64,000 nucleotides of DNA from DATMER01 sp035556715 (lineage in GTDB: Bacteria; Acidobacteriota; Thermoanaerobaculia; Multivoradales; UBA5704). Positions 10,540 to 19,112 of this stretch are shown piece by piece. Made by a program: the position numbers and the translations under genes. The DNA is taken from the NCBI GenBank assembly GCA_035556715.1, contig DATMER010000077.1, positions 1 through 64,000 of the forward strand. The letters are read 5' to 3'. The notes beneath the pieces were generated by a model, which made no database searches, was not told where the DNA came from, and saw only the letters and a list, made by a program, of their open reading frames with translations. Within the stretch, counting starts at the first letter, position 1, and every line of letters begins with the position of its first letter.

Positions 10540-11486
10540 GACTCTTTACCTCCGGTCTCGACGGTTGCCAGGACCGCTTCTGTCTCTTTGAAATCTCCAA
10601 CCTTGACCACCAGCTCCGCGAAGAACCCGATCACGATCAGGTGAGCGAACGCGAAGGCGAAGAGGATGGTCGCCGCCGGCAGGACCAGCGGATAGTCGTT
10701 GTGAGGCGTCCAGACATAATGAACGTACACACTCGTGGCCAATGCGAGCAGCGTGCCCACGAGGAAGGGCAGGCTGAGCAGTCCGAACCAGAGCGCGGGA
10801 CGCGTGATGAAGCCGAGCAGCATCTTCACCGTCAGGAGGTCCAGGAAAACCTTCCAGATCCGGGAAATGCCGTACTTGCTCTTGCCGAACTGCCGCGCCC
10901 GGTGGTTGACCACGACCTCCTTGGTGCGGCAGCCCGAGAGCGACATCATCGGCGCCAGGAAACGGTGCATCTCGGCATAGAGGCTGGCCTTGCGCACCAC
11001 CTCCAGGCGATAGGCCTTGAGCGTGCAGCCGTTGTCGTGGATCTCGGTGCCGGTGAGCTTGCCGATCAGCCAGTTCGCGGCCATGGAAGGCAGGCGGCGA
11101 GAGATCATCTTGTCCTGCCGGTTCTTCCGCCAGCCGGACACGACGTCGTACCCCTCTTCGATGTGCCGGAGCAGAAGACCGAAATCGTTCGGGTCGTTCT
11201 GCAGGTCGCCGTCGAGCGTGATGATCACGTCGCCGCGAGCCTGATCGAAGCCGGCCTGGAGCGCGGCCGTCTGTCCGTAGTTGCGGCGGAAGCGGACGAC
11301 TTTCACCCGCGGGTCGCGCTCGCAGATCCCCCGCAGCTTCTCGGCCGTGCGGTCGCGGCTGCCGTCGTCCACCAGGATCAGCTCGTACTCGCGGCCGAGG
11401 TGCTCGGCGGCCACGGTGACCTCGCGGTGGAGCGCGTCCACGCTCTCTTCTTCGTTGTAAAGCGGGATGACGATGGAGACGTCCAT
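10536..11486 (-). CDS. GT2 family polyprenyl-phosphate sugar transferase
   Basis: 316 residues. The N-terminal GT-A domain carries LVDDGSRDRT and the DxD-containing LDGDLQNDPND, then DNGCTLKAYR, EMHRFLAPM and the VNHRARQFGKSKYGISR segment of the DPM1/ArnC group. Two C-terminal membrane helices follow. These enzymes move a sugar from a nucleotide donor to undecaprenyl phosphate at the cytoplasmic face, feeding a periplasmic transferase such as the ArnT-like proteins encoded at 47.5 and 50.3 kb. The gene sits between the FemAB-like gene and a motif-poor GT2 paralogue. Confidence 0.9.
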   Translation of the reverse strand: MDVSIVIPLYNEEESVDALHREVTVAAEHLGREYELILVDDGSRDRTAEKLRGICERDPRVKVVRFRRNYGQTAALQAGFDQARGDVIITLDGDLQNDPNDFGLLLRHIEEGYDVVSGWRKNRQDKMISRRLPSMAANWLIGKLTGTEIHDNGCTLKAYRLEVVRKASLYAEMHRFLAPMMSLSGCRTKEVVVNHRARQFGKSKYGISRIWKVFLDLLTVKMLLGFITRPALWFGLLSLPFLVGTLLALATSVYVHYVWTPHNDYPLVLPAATILFAFAFAHLIVIGFFAELVVKVGDFKETEAVLATVETGGKES

Positions 11487-11496
11487 GACGGCCTCT

Positions 11497-12591
11497 TCAG
11501 GGAATACTCCGGATGATCCGCGGTCCGATCAGCCTGGTCAGCGGCAGCGGCAGCTTCTGCCAGGCCCGGATCAGCATCTGGTATTTGGGATTCGCCGGGC
11601 TGACGTTGGGCAGCTCGCGCGCTTTGACCAGGTGGTACTGGTAGGCGAGCGGGACCTCCTCCATCCCCCAGCGGGCCTTGAACGCGTGCGCGCCGGTGCC
11701 CCGCTTGCTGCGGCCGAAGTCGAAGGTGCGGTAGCCGTGCTCGCGGCCCCAGCGCATGATCGACAGGTAGAGATAATCGTCCACGCCGCGCGGGCGATGG
11801 TTTCTATCGCCGCCGGCGTAGAACGGCATCACCACATCGTGCCAGAGCAGGTTGAGCGTTGCGGCCACGGGCCGGCCCCCGTGATAGACGAAGAAGAGGT
11901 TCGTGTCCGCCGGATGGCGATCGAGGATCTCGTGCAGGAACAGGCGCGGGTAGACCGGCGTGCCGTGGTGCCGCATGCTCTGGCAGAAAAGGTTGTAGAA
12001 GAGCGGCAGCTCCTCGATGCCGGCCACGCGGTGCTCGAAGCCGGCCTTGCCCACGTAGGTCATCATCTGCCGCCGCTTGCGGTCCATTCGCTTGAGCAGA
12101 GCCTCCTCGCCTTCGGCCAGGTCGGCGCGGAAGGTGACGTAGAGGTCCTTGGTGAGCAGCTCGTCCGAAACCGGAGCCTCGGAGCGCAGCTCCAGGTAGT
12201 CGACGCCGCGGCTCTCCGCGAGCTGGCGCGCCCCGTCGAGCAGGAGGCGCGTCGCATCGTCGTCATCGGCAACGATGCCGCCGCCGATGGCAAACGGGAT
12301 GGAGACCAGGGAGTGGCCGAAGAGCCGGCTCTTCAGCTCGAACATCGGCAGCACGCCGGCGATCCGCTCGCCGCGGCGGGCCAGCAGGTAGTGCGCCGGA
12401 TGGCCGAAGACCCGCTCCACGAGCCAACGCCAGCCGAGTTGGTGGAAGAAGGTGGCGCCGGGGGCCTGGCGCACGTAGCGGTCCCACTTCGCCTCGAGAG
12501 CCGGCCGCAACGGCTCGACCGCCAGCGGCTCCATACGCGGGAGCGCTGTCGACGGGTGCGGCCGCTGGAAAGCGAGGGGCTCGGCGGTCAC
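11497..12591 (-). CDS. FemAB-like GNAT protein, XrtA/PEP-CTERM EPS type
   Basis: 364 residues starting at a GTG (12591) that overlaps the deacetylase stop as GTGA. The C-terminal half shows GGRPVAATLNLLWHD, YAGGDRNHRPRGVDDYLY and FDFGRSKRGTGAHAFKARWG, the conserved core of the FemAB-related family found in exosortase-A-associated EPS loci (recalled as TIGR03019). FemAB proteins transfer amino acids from aminoacyl-tRNA to cell-wall precursors; the EPS-linked branch is uncharacterised. The position immediately after the polysaccharide deacetylase gene is the usual arrangement in these loci. Confidence 0.9.
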   Translation of the reverse strand: MTAEPLAFQRPHPSTALPRMEPLAVEPLRPALEAKWDRYVRQAPGATFFHQLGWRWLVERVFGHPAHYLLARRGERIAGVLPMFELKSRLFGHSLVSIPFAIGGGIVADDDDATRLLLDGARQLAESRGVDYLELRSEAPVSDELLTKDLYVTFRADLAEGEEALLKRMDRKRRQMMTYVGKAGFEHRVAGIEELPLFYNLFCQSMRHHGTPVYPRLFLHEILDRHPADTNLFFVYHGGRPVAATLNLLWHDVVMPFYAGGDRNHRPRGVDDYLYLSIMRWGREHGYRTFDFGRSKRGTGAHAFKARWGMEEVPLAYQYHLVKARELPNVSPANPKYQMLIRAWQKLPLPLTRLIGPRIIRSIP

Positions 12592-13418
12592 AGGCCCAGG
12601 ACCTCGCGGCAGGAGGTGAAGCAATACTCGGAGAAGAGCTGCGCCAGGCGGTCTTCCGTGCGGTCCAGGTTGCGGTAGTGCCGTACGCGGGTGAGCCACT
12701 TCACCTGCTGCACCGGCTGCTCCGGGTCGATCTCCCAGGGGTGGATGTAGACGATCGCCGGCCGCCGCTCGGAGAGGTTCAGCCGCCGCATGCCCCAGTG
12801 GATGAAGCCGAGCGGGAAGTGCCGGAGGTAGCCTCCGCCGACGAACGGCAGGTTCATGCCCGCGAGGCGGACGGTGGAAATCGGGAACTCCTGCAGGGCC
12901 GAGCCGTTCGAGCCCCGCACCGGCCGCGGGAAGCGGGGGAAGTCGGGGATGCCGTAGCGGTCGTGGTGGATCGGGAAGATGCTCGAGTCGTAGCGGAAGC
13001 CCTCCTCGAGCAGGACGTCCATGGCCCACAGGGTCTCGCGGACGATGGAGTAGTTCGGAGCGCGGTAGCCGATCACCTCGACTCCGGCCACGTCCTCGAT
13101 GGTGCGCTTGGAGCGCCGGACGTCGGCGCGGAACTCCGCGGGGGTCATGGTGGTGACCCGGCGGTGGTCCTGGCCGTGGGTGCCGAGCTCGTGTCCGGCG
13201 GCCCGGATGTCCCGGATCAGCCCCGGCCAGCGCTCCGCCACCCAGCCCAGGGTGAAGAAGGTGCCCTGGACGCCATGCTTCGCGCACAGGTCGAGAAGCC
13301 GGTGCGTGTTGCGCTCCACCCTCGGCTCGAACTGCCCCCACCGCTCCCGCGGGCAGGCCTTCTCGAACGCGCCCACCTGGAAGTAGTCCTCGACGTCAAC
13401 CGAAAACGCGTTCAGCAC
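12588..13418 (-). CDS. Polysaccharide deacetylase, XrtA/PEP-CTERM locus subfamily
   Basis: 276 residues from the GTG at 13418. The NodB-type core starts with FSVDVEDYFQVGAF (catalytic base and metal Asp in DVED) and the metal-binding histidines lie in HELGTHGQDHRRV. YRAPNYSI and the C-terminal YIHPWEID complete the family. The DUF3473-like C-terminus (NLPFVGGGYLR...) is typical of the PEP-CTERM-locus subfamily (recalled as TIGR03006). It should de-N-acetylate hexosamine in the EPS. The start overlaps the upstream glycosyltransferase by 7 bases. Confidence 0.93.
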   Translation of the reverse strand: MLNAFSVDVEDYFQVGAFEKACPRERWGQFEPRVERNTHRLLDLCAKHGVQGTFFTLGWVAERWPGLIRDIRAAGHELGTHGQDHRRVTTMTPAEFRADVRRSKRTIEDVAGVEVIGYRAPNYSIVRETLWAMDVLLEEGFRYDSSIFPIHHDRYGIPDFPRFPRPVRGSNGSALQEFPISTVRLAGMNLPFVGGGYLRHFPLGFIHWGMRRLNLSERRPAIVYIHPWEIDPEQPVQQVKWLTRVRHYRNLDRTEDRLAQLFSEYCFTSCREVLGL

Positions 13419-14641
13419 GATCTCACCTCTCCCAAGGGAACGACAGCGCGCTGCTGATCCTTTACCCGGGCCACCAACTCCTCCACCCGCCGGGCGTTCT
13501 CCTCCCAAAGGTAACCGCGCTCGAAGATCCGCCGGCGGGCCGCCTCTCCCAGGCGCCGCCGGAGCTCCGCGTCGCGCGCGAGCTCGAGCACCGAGTCGCG
13601 CAGATCCTCTGTGCAAGGGTTGGGCCCTCCCGGACAGAGGACCGCGGTCTCCCCGTCCGTTAGGAGCTCGCGCACGTTGTCCGAGCCGGGCGCGACGATG
13701 GGCCGGCCGGCCGCCATGTACTCGATGATCTTCATGGGACAGGCGTACGAGGTGACCGCCGGCTGGACCGCGATGTCGAAGGCCGCCAGCGCCGACTCGA
13801 TCTCGCCGCGGGGCACCGAGCCGCAGAGGAAGACCCAGTCTTCCAGGCCCAGGTCCGAGCGCATCTTGCGCAGTGACGCCATGGCAGGGCCGTCGCCCGC
13901 AAGCACCAGGTGGATGCCGGCCTCACGCCACTCCGGGCTGGCCGCGGCTTCGATCATCCGCTCAAGCCCGTGCCAGGCGCGGAACCAGCCGATGAAACCG
14001 GCGACCAGAGCGTGCTCCGGGATGCCTAGGCCGCGGCGGAAGGCGGATCCGTCGCCGTTCGATCCAAACTCGCGGCGCACGCCGTTGGGCATGACCACGA
14101 CCTTGCCCGGGGGGACACCCTCCTCTTCCAGGATTCTGGCGAGGACCCGAGTAACCGCGATGGTCACATCCGCGTCGGTGCACAGCTTGCGCTCGATCAA
14201 GCGCGTGAGCCGTTGAAAGAAAAGCCCGTCATGCTCCGCTTTTTCCAACGCCAGGGGGGAGTTCACCTCCAGGACGAAGGGCACCCTGTGGCGCTTCGCG
14301 GCCAGAAGGCCGGCGAAGGTGTTGGCGGCGTAGCGCTCGTATACGAAGTCCGGGCGGAGCTGGCGGATGGCCCGCGACATGCGGCGATAGGCCACCAGGT
14401 TGTACGCGTGCTCCATGGCCTCCTTCGCGGGCAGGGGCAGGCTGCCGGCGATCCGGGACGCGAGCCCCGCGAGCCCCCGCGCCGAGCCGCCGGTCTCGTC
14501 CGCCTTCGCCTCGGCCCCGGCTTCGACGAGGGCCACCTCGACGACCTCGTGGCCGCGGTTGCGGAACGCGCGCTGGATCTCCGAGATGTGGATGCCCTGC
14601 GCATCGCCGGCCCGGGTGCGGTGGTGGTAGAGGATCTTCAC
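13412..14641 (-). CDS. Glycosyltransferase family 4
   Basis: 409 residues from a GTG at 14641 that overlaps the previous stop (GTGA). GT-B fold: N-terminal VKILYHHRTRAGDAQGIH; acceptor-domain VYERYAANTFAGLLAAK and EVNSPLALEK; donor domain VVVMPNGVRREFG, AGFIGWFRAWHGLERMI and CPMKIIEYMAAGRPIVAP with the conserved glutamate. It should add one sugar of the EPS repeat in the cytoplasm. The upstream REP-like G/C-rich tract near 14645-14690 forms the tail of the preceding gene. Confidence 0.9.
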   Translation of the reverse strand: MKILYHHRTRAGDAQGIHISEIQRAFRNRGHEVVEVALVEAGAEAKADETGGSARGLAGLASRIAGSLPLPAKEAMEHAYNLVAYRRMSRAIRQLRPDFVYERYAANTFAGLLAAKRHRVPFVLEVNSPLALEKAEHDGLFFQRLTRLIERKLCTDADVTIAVTRVLARILEEEGVPPGKVVVMPNGVRREFGSNGDGSAFRRGLGIPEHALVAGFIGWFRAWHGLERMIEAAASPEWREAGIHLVLAGDGPAMASLRKMRSDLGLEDWVFLCGSVPRGEIESALAAFDIAVQPAVTSYACPMKIIEYMAAGRPIVAPGSDNVRELLTDGETAVLCPGGPNPCTEDLRDSVLELARDAELRRRLGEAARRRIFERGYLWEENARRVEELVARVKDQQRAVVPLGEVRSC

Positions 14642-15873
14642 GCCCTCACCCCCTGGGGGGAGGGAGAGGAGAGAGGTGGACGGGACGAGAGCGCCGCCTC
14701 CACCTCTTCCATGACCTCCCGCCCCACCGCCGCCCACGTGCGCGACTCGATCCGGGCGCGGATCGCGCTCCGGTCCCAATCCCGCGAGAGCGCTTCGGAG
14801 ATGGCGGAAGTCAAAGCAGGAACCTGCCGCTCGACCACAATCCCGGCCTCGGGCCGGTCAAGAATTTCAGGGATGTTTCCCACCGGAGTTGCCACCACCG
14901 GCGTGCCGCAGGCCAGCGCCTCCAGCACCACGTTCGGACAGCCCTCGTGGCCGCTCGCCAGGACGAACAGGTCGGCGGCGCTGTACCAGGCGGCGAGCTC
15001 GTTCCGGCCGCGGGGACCCGCGAAGATCACCCGGTCCCGCAGGCCGAGGCGCGAGGCCAGCTCCCGCAGCTCGGACTCCATGGCCCCCTCGGCGCCGGCC
15101 CCGCCCACGATCGCGAAGCGGAGGTCCGGGCGCAGGGACGCCATGGCCTCCATCACCAGATGGAAACCTTTTCGGGGAGCGAGCGTGCCCACGGAGACGA
15201 GGAGCGGACCGTCTTCAGGAATGCCCAGGGAGCGCCGCGCCTCGATCCGGTCCAGCGGAGAGAAAAGAGCGGGATCGATCCCGTTCTCGATCACCCTCAC
15301 CCGCTCCGGCGCGATGCCCTCGCCGACCGCGTCCTGCTTGAGCGAGCCGGAGACCGCGATCAGCCGCGCCGCCCGGCGCAACGCGAAGCGGAGCTGCGGC
15401 CGGCGCAGGCGGTAGCGCACGAGGAGCGGGAGCATGCCGCGCAGCGTGATCAGCACCGGCACCCGGAACACGAGACCGTGCAGCACCGCGGCCAGCCCCT
15501 CGGGATAGATGAAGTGCGCGTCGATCGCCTCGAATGGAAAGGCTTTCCTCAGACGGATCAGCGCCGGCAGCGTGCTCAGGAAAAGGAAGACACCGTCCAG
15601 ACACTTGAGGATGCCGGGCACGGAGAGATACCTCGGATGCAGGACGCGAACTCCGTCCTGGACTTCCTCGCACGGCACCATCGGACGGAAGCCGGGGCGG
15701 AGCCCTGAAACGAACGGGAACCAGGGCATGGGAGCCACCACCTGGATTTCGGCCTCTGGCGGCAGGCCGCGCATCCGCTCGCGCACGAAGACTCCGTGGT
15801 GCGGCTGAGCGGCGTTCGGGAAGACGCTGCTGAAGAGCAGCAGCCTGGCCTTCCTCTCAGAGGCTGGCGGCAC
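14638..15873 (-). CDS. Glycosyltransferase family 4
   Basis: 411 residues of GT-B fold: ARLLLFSSVFPNAAQPHHGVF at the N-terminus with the glycine/histidine loop, then IENGIDPALFSP, LLVSVGTLAPRKGFHLVMEA and GCPNVVLEALACGTPVVATPVG with the donor-binding glutamate. The N-terminus overlaps the end of the amidotransferase gene by 17 bases. The C-terminal RPPLSSPSPQGVRA tail is encoded by a palindromic CCTCTCC tract and is unlikely to be native. Related to glycosyltransferases repeatedly found in XrtA-type EPS loci; substrate unknown. Confidence 0.9.
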   Translation of the reverse strand: MPPASERKARLLLFSSVFPNAAQPHHGVFVRERMRGLPPEAEIQVVAPMPWFPFVSGLRPGFRPMVPCEEVQDGVRVLHPRYLSVPGILKCLDGVFLFLSTLPALIRLRKAFPFEAIDAHFIYPEGLAAVLHGLVFRVPVLITLRGMLPLLVRYRLRRPQLRFALRRAARLIAVSGSLKQDAVGEGIAPERVRVIENGIDPALFSPLDRIEARRSLGIPEDGPLLVSVGTLAPRKGFHLVMEAMASLRPDLRFAIVGGAGAEGAMESELRELASRLGLRDRVIFAGPRGRNELAAWYSAADLFVLASGHEGCPNVVLEALACGTPVVATPVGNIPEILDRPEAGIVVERQVPALTSAISEALSRDWDRSAIRARIESRTWAAVGREVMEEVEAALSSRPPLSSPSPQGVRA

Positions 15874-17782
15874 GGGGCACCTCCAGCTCCTGCGGCTGCC
15901 TCACCTCGCGCCCCCAGACTTCGAGCATCAGCAACGTCCAGATCGCCCAGCCGGCGTCCAACCGTCCGGATTCGTGATCGTCGAGCAGACCCGCGACCGC
16001 CCGGCGATCGAAGAGGTCACCGGAGAGGGAGCACGGGTCGCGCAGCAGGTCCCGCGACAAGTCCCGGAGATCCTCGCGAAGCCAGCGGGAGACTGGAGGG
16101 GCGAAGCCGCGCTTGGGCCGGGACAGGATCTCTTTCGGAAGCCGCCGCTCGGAAACCCGCCGCAGCAGGATCTTGGTCCGCCCGCCGTCCATCTTGAGCC
16201 GCGACGGCACCCTCGCCGCCATCTCCACGATCCGGTGGTCGAGCAGTGGGCAGCGCACCTCCAGCGCGTGCGCCATGCTCATCCGGTCCACCTTGACCAG
16301 GCCGTCGTCCGCGAGCCACGTCTTGAGATCAAGATAGAGCGCCCGCGCCAGCGGCTCCTGGGGCGCCCGGGCGAGATGGGGCTCCAGCGCCACGAACGGA
16401 TCGAAGCTCCCTCCACCGCGCAGATACTCCTGCAGACGCGGCGGGATGTGGCAGCGGTCGTGGAAGTAGGCACGGTCGCGGTCCACCGATACATTGCCCA
16501 GGAAGCCGCCGAGACGCAGGGGCCGTGGCAGCCGGGCCGAGCGCGGCCAGACCCGGGCGAGCCCCGGAAGGAGCGATTGGCGGAGCCCCTGCGGCAGGAG
16601 CCTTCTCACCTTCTCCTCCACCATGGCCATGCCGTAGCGATGGCTGTAGCCCGCGAACAGCTCGTCGCCGCCGTCGCCTGAGAGAGCCACGGTCACCCGC
16701 CGGCGAGTTTCCTGCGCGACGTACCAGGTGGGCACGGCCGAGGGGTCGGCGAACGGCTCGTCGAAGTGCCAGGCGATCCGCGGCAACACGTCACGGAGGT
16801 CCGGCCTCACCTCGGTGGCCAGATGGTCCGTGCCCAAAGCCCCGGCCACGGCTGCGGCATCCTCGCGCTCGTCCGTGCCGCGGTCCGAGAAGCCCACCGT
16901 GTGGGTGAGCACCGGCCGGTCCATCTCGTCGCTCATGAAGGAGACGATCGTCCCCGAGTCGATGCCGCCCGAGAGGAACGCGCCGAGAGGGACGTCGCTC
17001 TCCAGCCGCACGCGCACGGCGTCGGCCAAGAGGTCCTCCAACTCCGCGGTCAATTCCGCGGTCATGCAGGCCTCATCCGAAACCTTTTCTTCGTCGAAGA
17101 CGAGATCCCAGTAGCGCTCGATCCGCATCCCCCGGCTGTCGCAGACGGCGAGATGGCCGGCCGGGAGCTTGGAAGCTCCCTTGAAGATCGTCCATGGCGT
17201 GGGCACGTAGCCGTAGGCGAGATACAGGTCGAGCGCCTCGGGATCGATCTCCGATCCGATCATGCCCGCATTGCGGAGCGACTTGAGCTCGGATGCGAAA
17301 GCCAGGCGCTGCCCGTCGTCGGCCAAGTAGAGCGGTTTCTTTCCCACGCGGTCGCGGGCGAGGAGCATCCGGCGCTCGCGGGAGTCGGCCACGGCCAGGG
17401 CGAACATTCCGGCGAGGCGTTCCACGCAGCCAGCCCCAAGCTCCTCGTAGAGATGGACGATCACCTCCGTGTCCGAGCGGGTGGCGAAGCGGTGGCCGCG
17501 GGCCTGCAGCTCGCGGCGCAGCTCCTGGTGGTTGTAGATCTCGCCGTTGCAGACCACCGCGATGGTGCGGTCTTCGTTGAAGATCGGCTGATGGCCGCCG
17601 TTCACGTCGATGATGCTCAGGCGGGCGTGCGCCAGCCCTAGCGGGCCGGAGAGATGGAACCCCTCGTCGTCCGGACCGCGGTGGCGCAGCGGACGAATCA
17701 GCCGCTCCAGGGTCTCGCGCCGCGAGCCTTCGCCGGCGAAGCCCGTCTCGGAGTAGAGGAAGAGGCCTGCGATCCCGCACAT
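15857..17782 (-). CDS. Asparagine-synthase-type amidotransferase 1, XrtA EPS type
   Basis: 641 residues with N-terminal nucleophile Cys2 (MCGIAGLFLYSETG), RHRGPDDEGFH, CNGEIYNHQELR and SDTEVIVHLYEE; the synthase domain carries FLSGGIDSGTIV and SGDGGDELFAGYSHRYG. PTPWTIFKGASKLPAGH and the KRGFAPPVSRWL region fit the exosortase-A-associated amidotransferase 1 group (recalled as TIGR03108). It lies 4 bases downstream of the O-ligase gene. The likely role is amidation of an EPS component with glutamine-derived ammonia; the acceptor is not known. Confidence 0.92.
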   Translation of the reverse strand: MCGIAGLFLYSETGFAGEGSRRETLERLIRPLRHRGPDDEGFHLSGPLGLAHARLSIIDVNGGHQPIFNEDRTIAVVCNGEIYNHQELRRELQARGHRFATRSDTEVIVHLYEELGAGCVERLAGMFALAVADSRERRMLLARDRVGKKPLYLADDGQRLAFASELKSLRNAGMIGSEIDPEALDLYLAYGYVPTPWTIFKGASKLPAGHLAVCDSRGMRIERYWDLVFDEEKVSDEACMTAELTAELEDLLADAVRVRLESDVPLGAFLSGGIDSGTIVSFMSDEMDRPVLTHTVGFSDRGTDEREDAAAVAGALGTDHLATEVRPDLRDVLPRIAWHFDEPFADPSAVPTWYVAQETRRRVTVALSGDGGDELFAGYSHRYGMAMVEEKVRRLLPQGLRQSLLPGLARVWPRSARLPRPLRLGGFLGNVSVDRDRAYFHDRCHIPPRLQEYLRGGGSFDPFVALEPHLARAPQEPLARALYLDLKTWLADDGLVKVDRMSMAHALEVRCPLLDHRIVEMAARVPSRLKMDGGRTKILLRRVSERRLPKEILSRPKRGFAPPVSRWLREDLRDLSRDLLRDPCSLSGDLFDRRAVAGLLDDHESGRLDAGWAIWTLLMLEVWGREVRQPQELEVPRAASL

Positions 17783-17786
17783 GGCG

Positions 17787-19112
17787 TCAGATCCTCCCCA
17801 TCCCGGTGAGCCCCGGCGCGGGCGCGGGCCGCTTCCACCAGGGGACGTCCTCGGCCTTCGCGGGCACCGCCGTCGCCTCCTGACTCTGGGCGTGCGCCAC
17901 GACCTCCAGGCAGACGGTCAGCGCGATCAGGTGATAGATCAACTCGTTGTAGGCGGTGTTTAGGAACATGCTGCCCGTCATGTACGCGATGATCGAGATC
18001 TGGAGCATGCGGGCCTGGATCTCCACCCAGCGCAGCGCCGTCGCCTTGCGCAGCCGCTCCATGCGCCAGAGCGCGGCGCCGATCGCCCCGAGGAAGAGGA
18101 GCAGGGCCGGGAGCCCCGACTCGGCGAGCACCTGGAAGTAGGCGTTGTGCGCCACCCGGAAGCGGTCGACCTCCGGCGAGTAGCGCCGGAACACCGCGGC
18201 CAGGTTGTTCGGCCCGACGCCGAAGACCGGATAGTCGAGGAACACGTACCAGGAGGTCTTCCAAGCGTTGAGCCGGCCGCGGGCCGAGCCGTCCTCCTGA
18301 TAGTTGTCGATGGTCGAAGCCCGGTCCAGGTACTTGTCGGTAATCGTGGCCGAGGTGAAGGCTAGGAAGACGATCAGCGCGAGCGCCATCAAGCCGGCCA
18401 CCACGAAGCGGTTCTTCGAGCGCCAGATCAGCAGCGCGGACACCACGCAGAGCGTGAGCAGGCCGCCGCGCGAGAAGGTGAAGAGGATGGTCGGCACGCA
18501 GAGCGCCGCCATGGACGCGGCCGTGATCCTCACCCAGCGCCTCTCGTCCGTGGTGGCGATGCCCACCAGGAGCGGCAGCATCATGTTGAGCATCATGGCA
18601 AAGCTGTTGTTGTCGGCCATGAAGCCGCCGGGGCCGTCGTTGTACTGGATCCCGCCGCGCGCCAGGCCGAAGAGGCCGCGCTTGGCGCCCAGAAACCCGA
18701 TCGAAAAGGGGATCAACAGATAAAGGAGACGGAAGCGCTCCCGGTCGCGCACCAGCCCCGTGGTCAACAGGGCCATCAGGATGCCTTTCCAATAGTGGCC
18801 GTAGACCTCCTGCGACATCTCGGGGAGCACCGCCGTCATCACCGTGACGCTGATCCAGAGGCCGAGCAGGATCAGCAGCACGGTCTGCAGCTTGACCGTG
18901 ATCAGCCGTTCGCGGCCGAAGGTCACGACGATCCCCGCCACCATGGCGAGCGCCACCCACTGGGAGAGCGGCAGCACCCGGCTCATCCCCCAGGCCATGT
19001 CCTGGGGGCGCATGTAGGCCAGCCACGAATAGGTCAGCAGCCCGAAGTAGGGGCGAAAAACAATGACCGGCAGCGCGGCGAAGACGATCGCCAGGACCAC
19101 CAGGTCACGCAC
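17787..19112 (-). CDS. Putative O-glycosylation ligase/polymerase, exosortase A associated
   Basis: 441 residues with about ten to twelve membrane helices. The Wzy/WaaL-like core includes FTFSRGGLLTL and YPVFGVGPNNL followed by VAHNAYFQVLAESG, where the conserved His of the O-antigen ligase fold falls. The N-terminal YFGLLTYSWLAYMRPQDMAW is characteristic of the exosortase-A-associated ligase group (recalled as TIGR03097). It is thought to ligate or polymerise the polysaccharide in the periplasm. It overlaps the upstream glycosyltransferase by 8 bases. A second, unrelated-looking ligase is at 45382. Confidence 0.9.
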   Translation of the reverse strand: MRDLVVLAIVFAALPVIVFRPYFGLLTYSWLAYMRPQDMAWGMSRVLPLSQWVALAMVAGIVVTFGRERLITVKLQTVLLILLGLWISVTVMTAVLPEMSQEVYGHYWKGILMALLTTGLVRDRERFRLLYLLIPFSIGFLGAKRGLFGLARGGIQYNDGPGGFMADNNSFAMMLNMMLPLLVGIATTDERRWVRITAASMAALCVPTILFTFSRGGLLTLCVVSALLIWRSKNRFVVAGLMALALIVFLAFTSATITDKYLDRASTIDNYQEDGSARGRLNAWKTSWYVFLDYPVFGVGPNNLAAVFRRYSPEVDRFRVAHNAYFQVLAESGLPALLLFLGAIGAALWRMERLRKATALRWVEIQARMLQISIIAYMTGSMFLNTAYNELIYHLIALTVCLEVVAHAQSQEATAVPAKAEDVPWWKRPAPAPGLTGMGRI

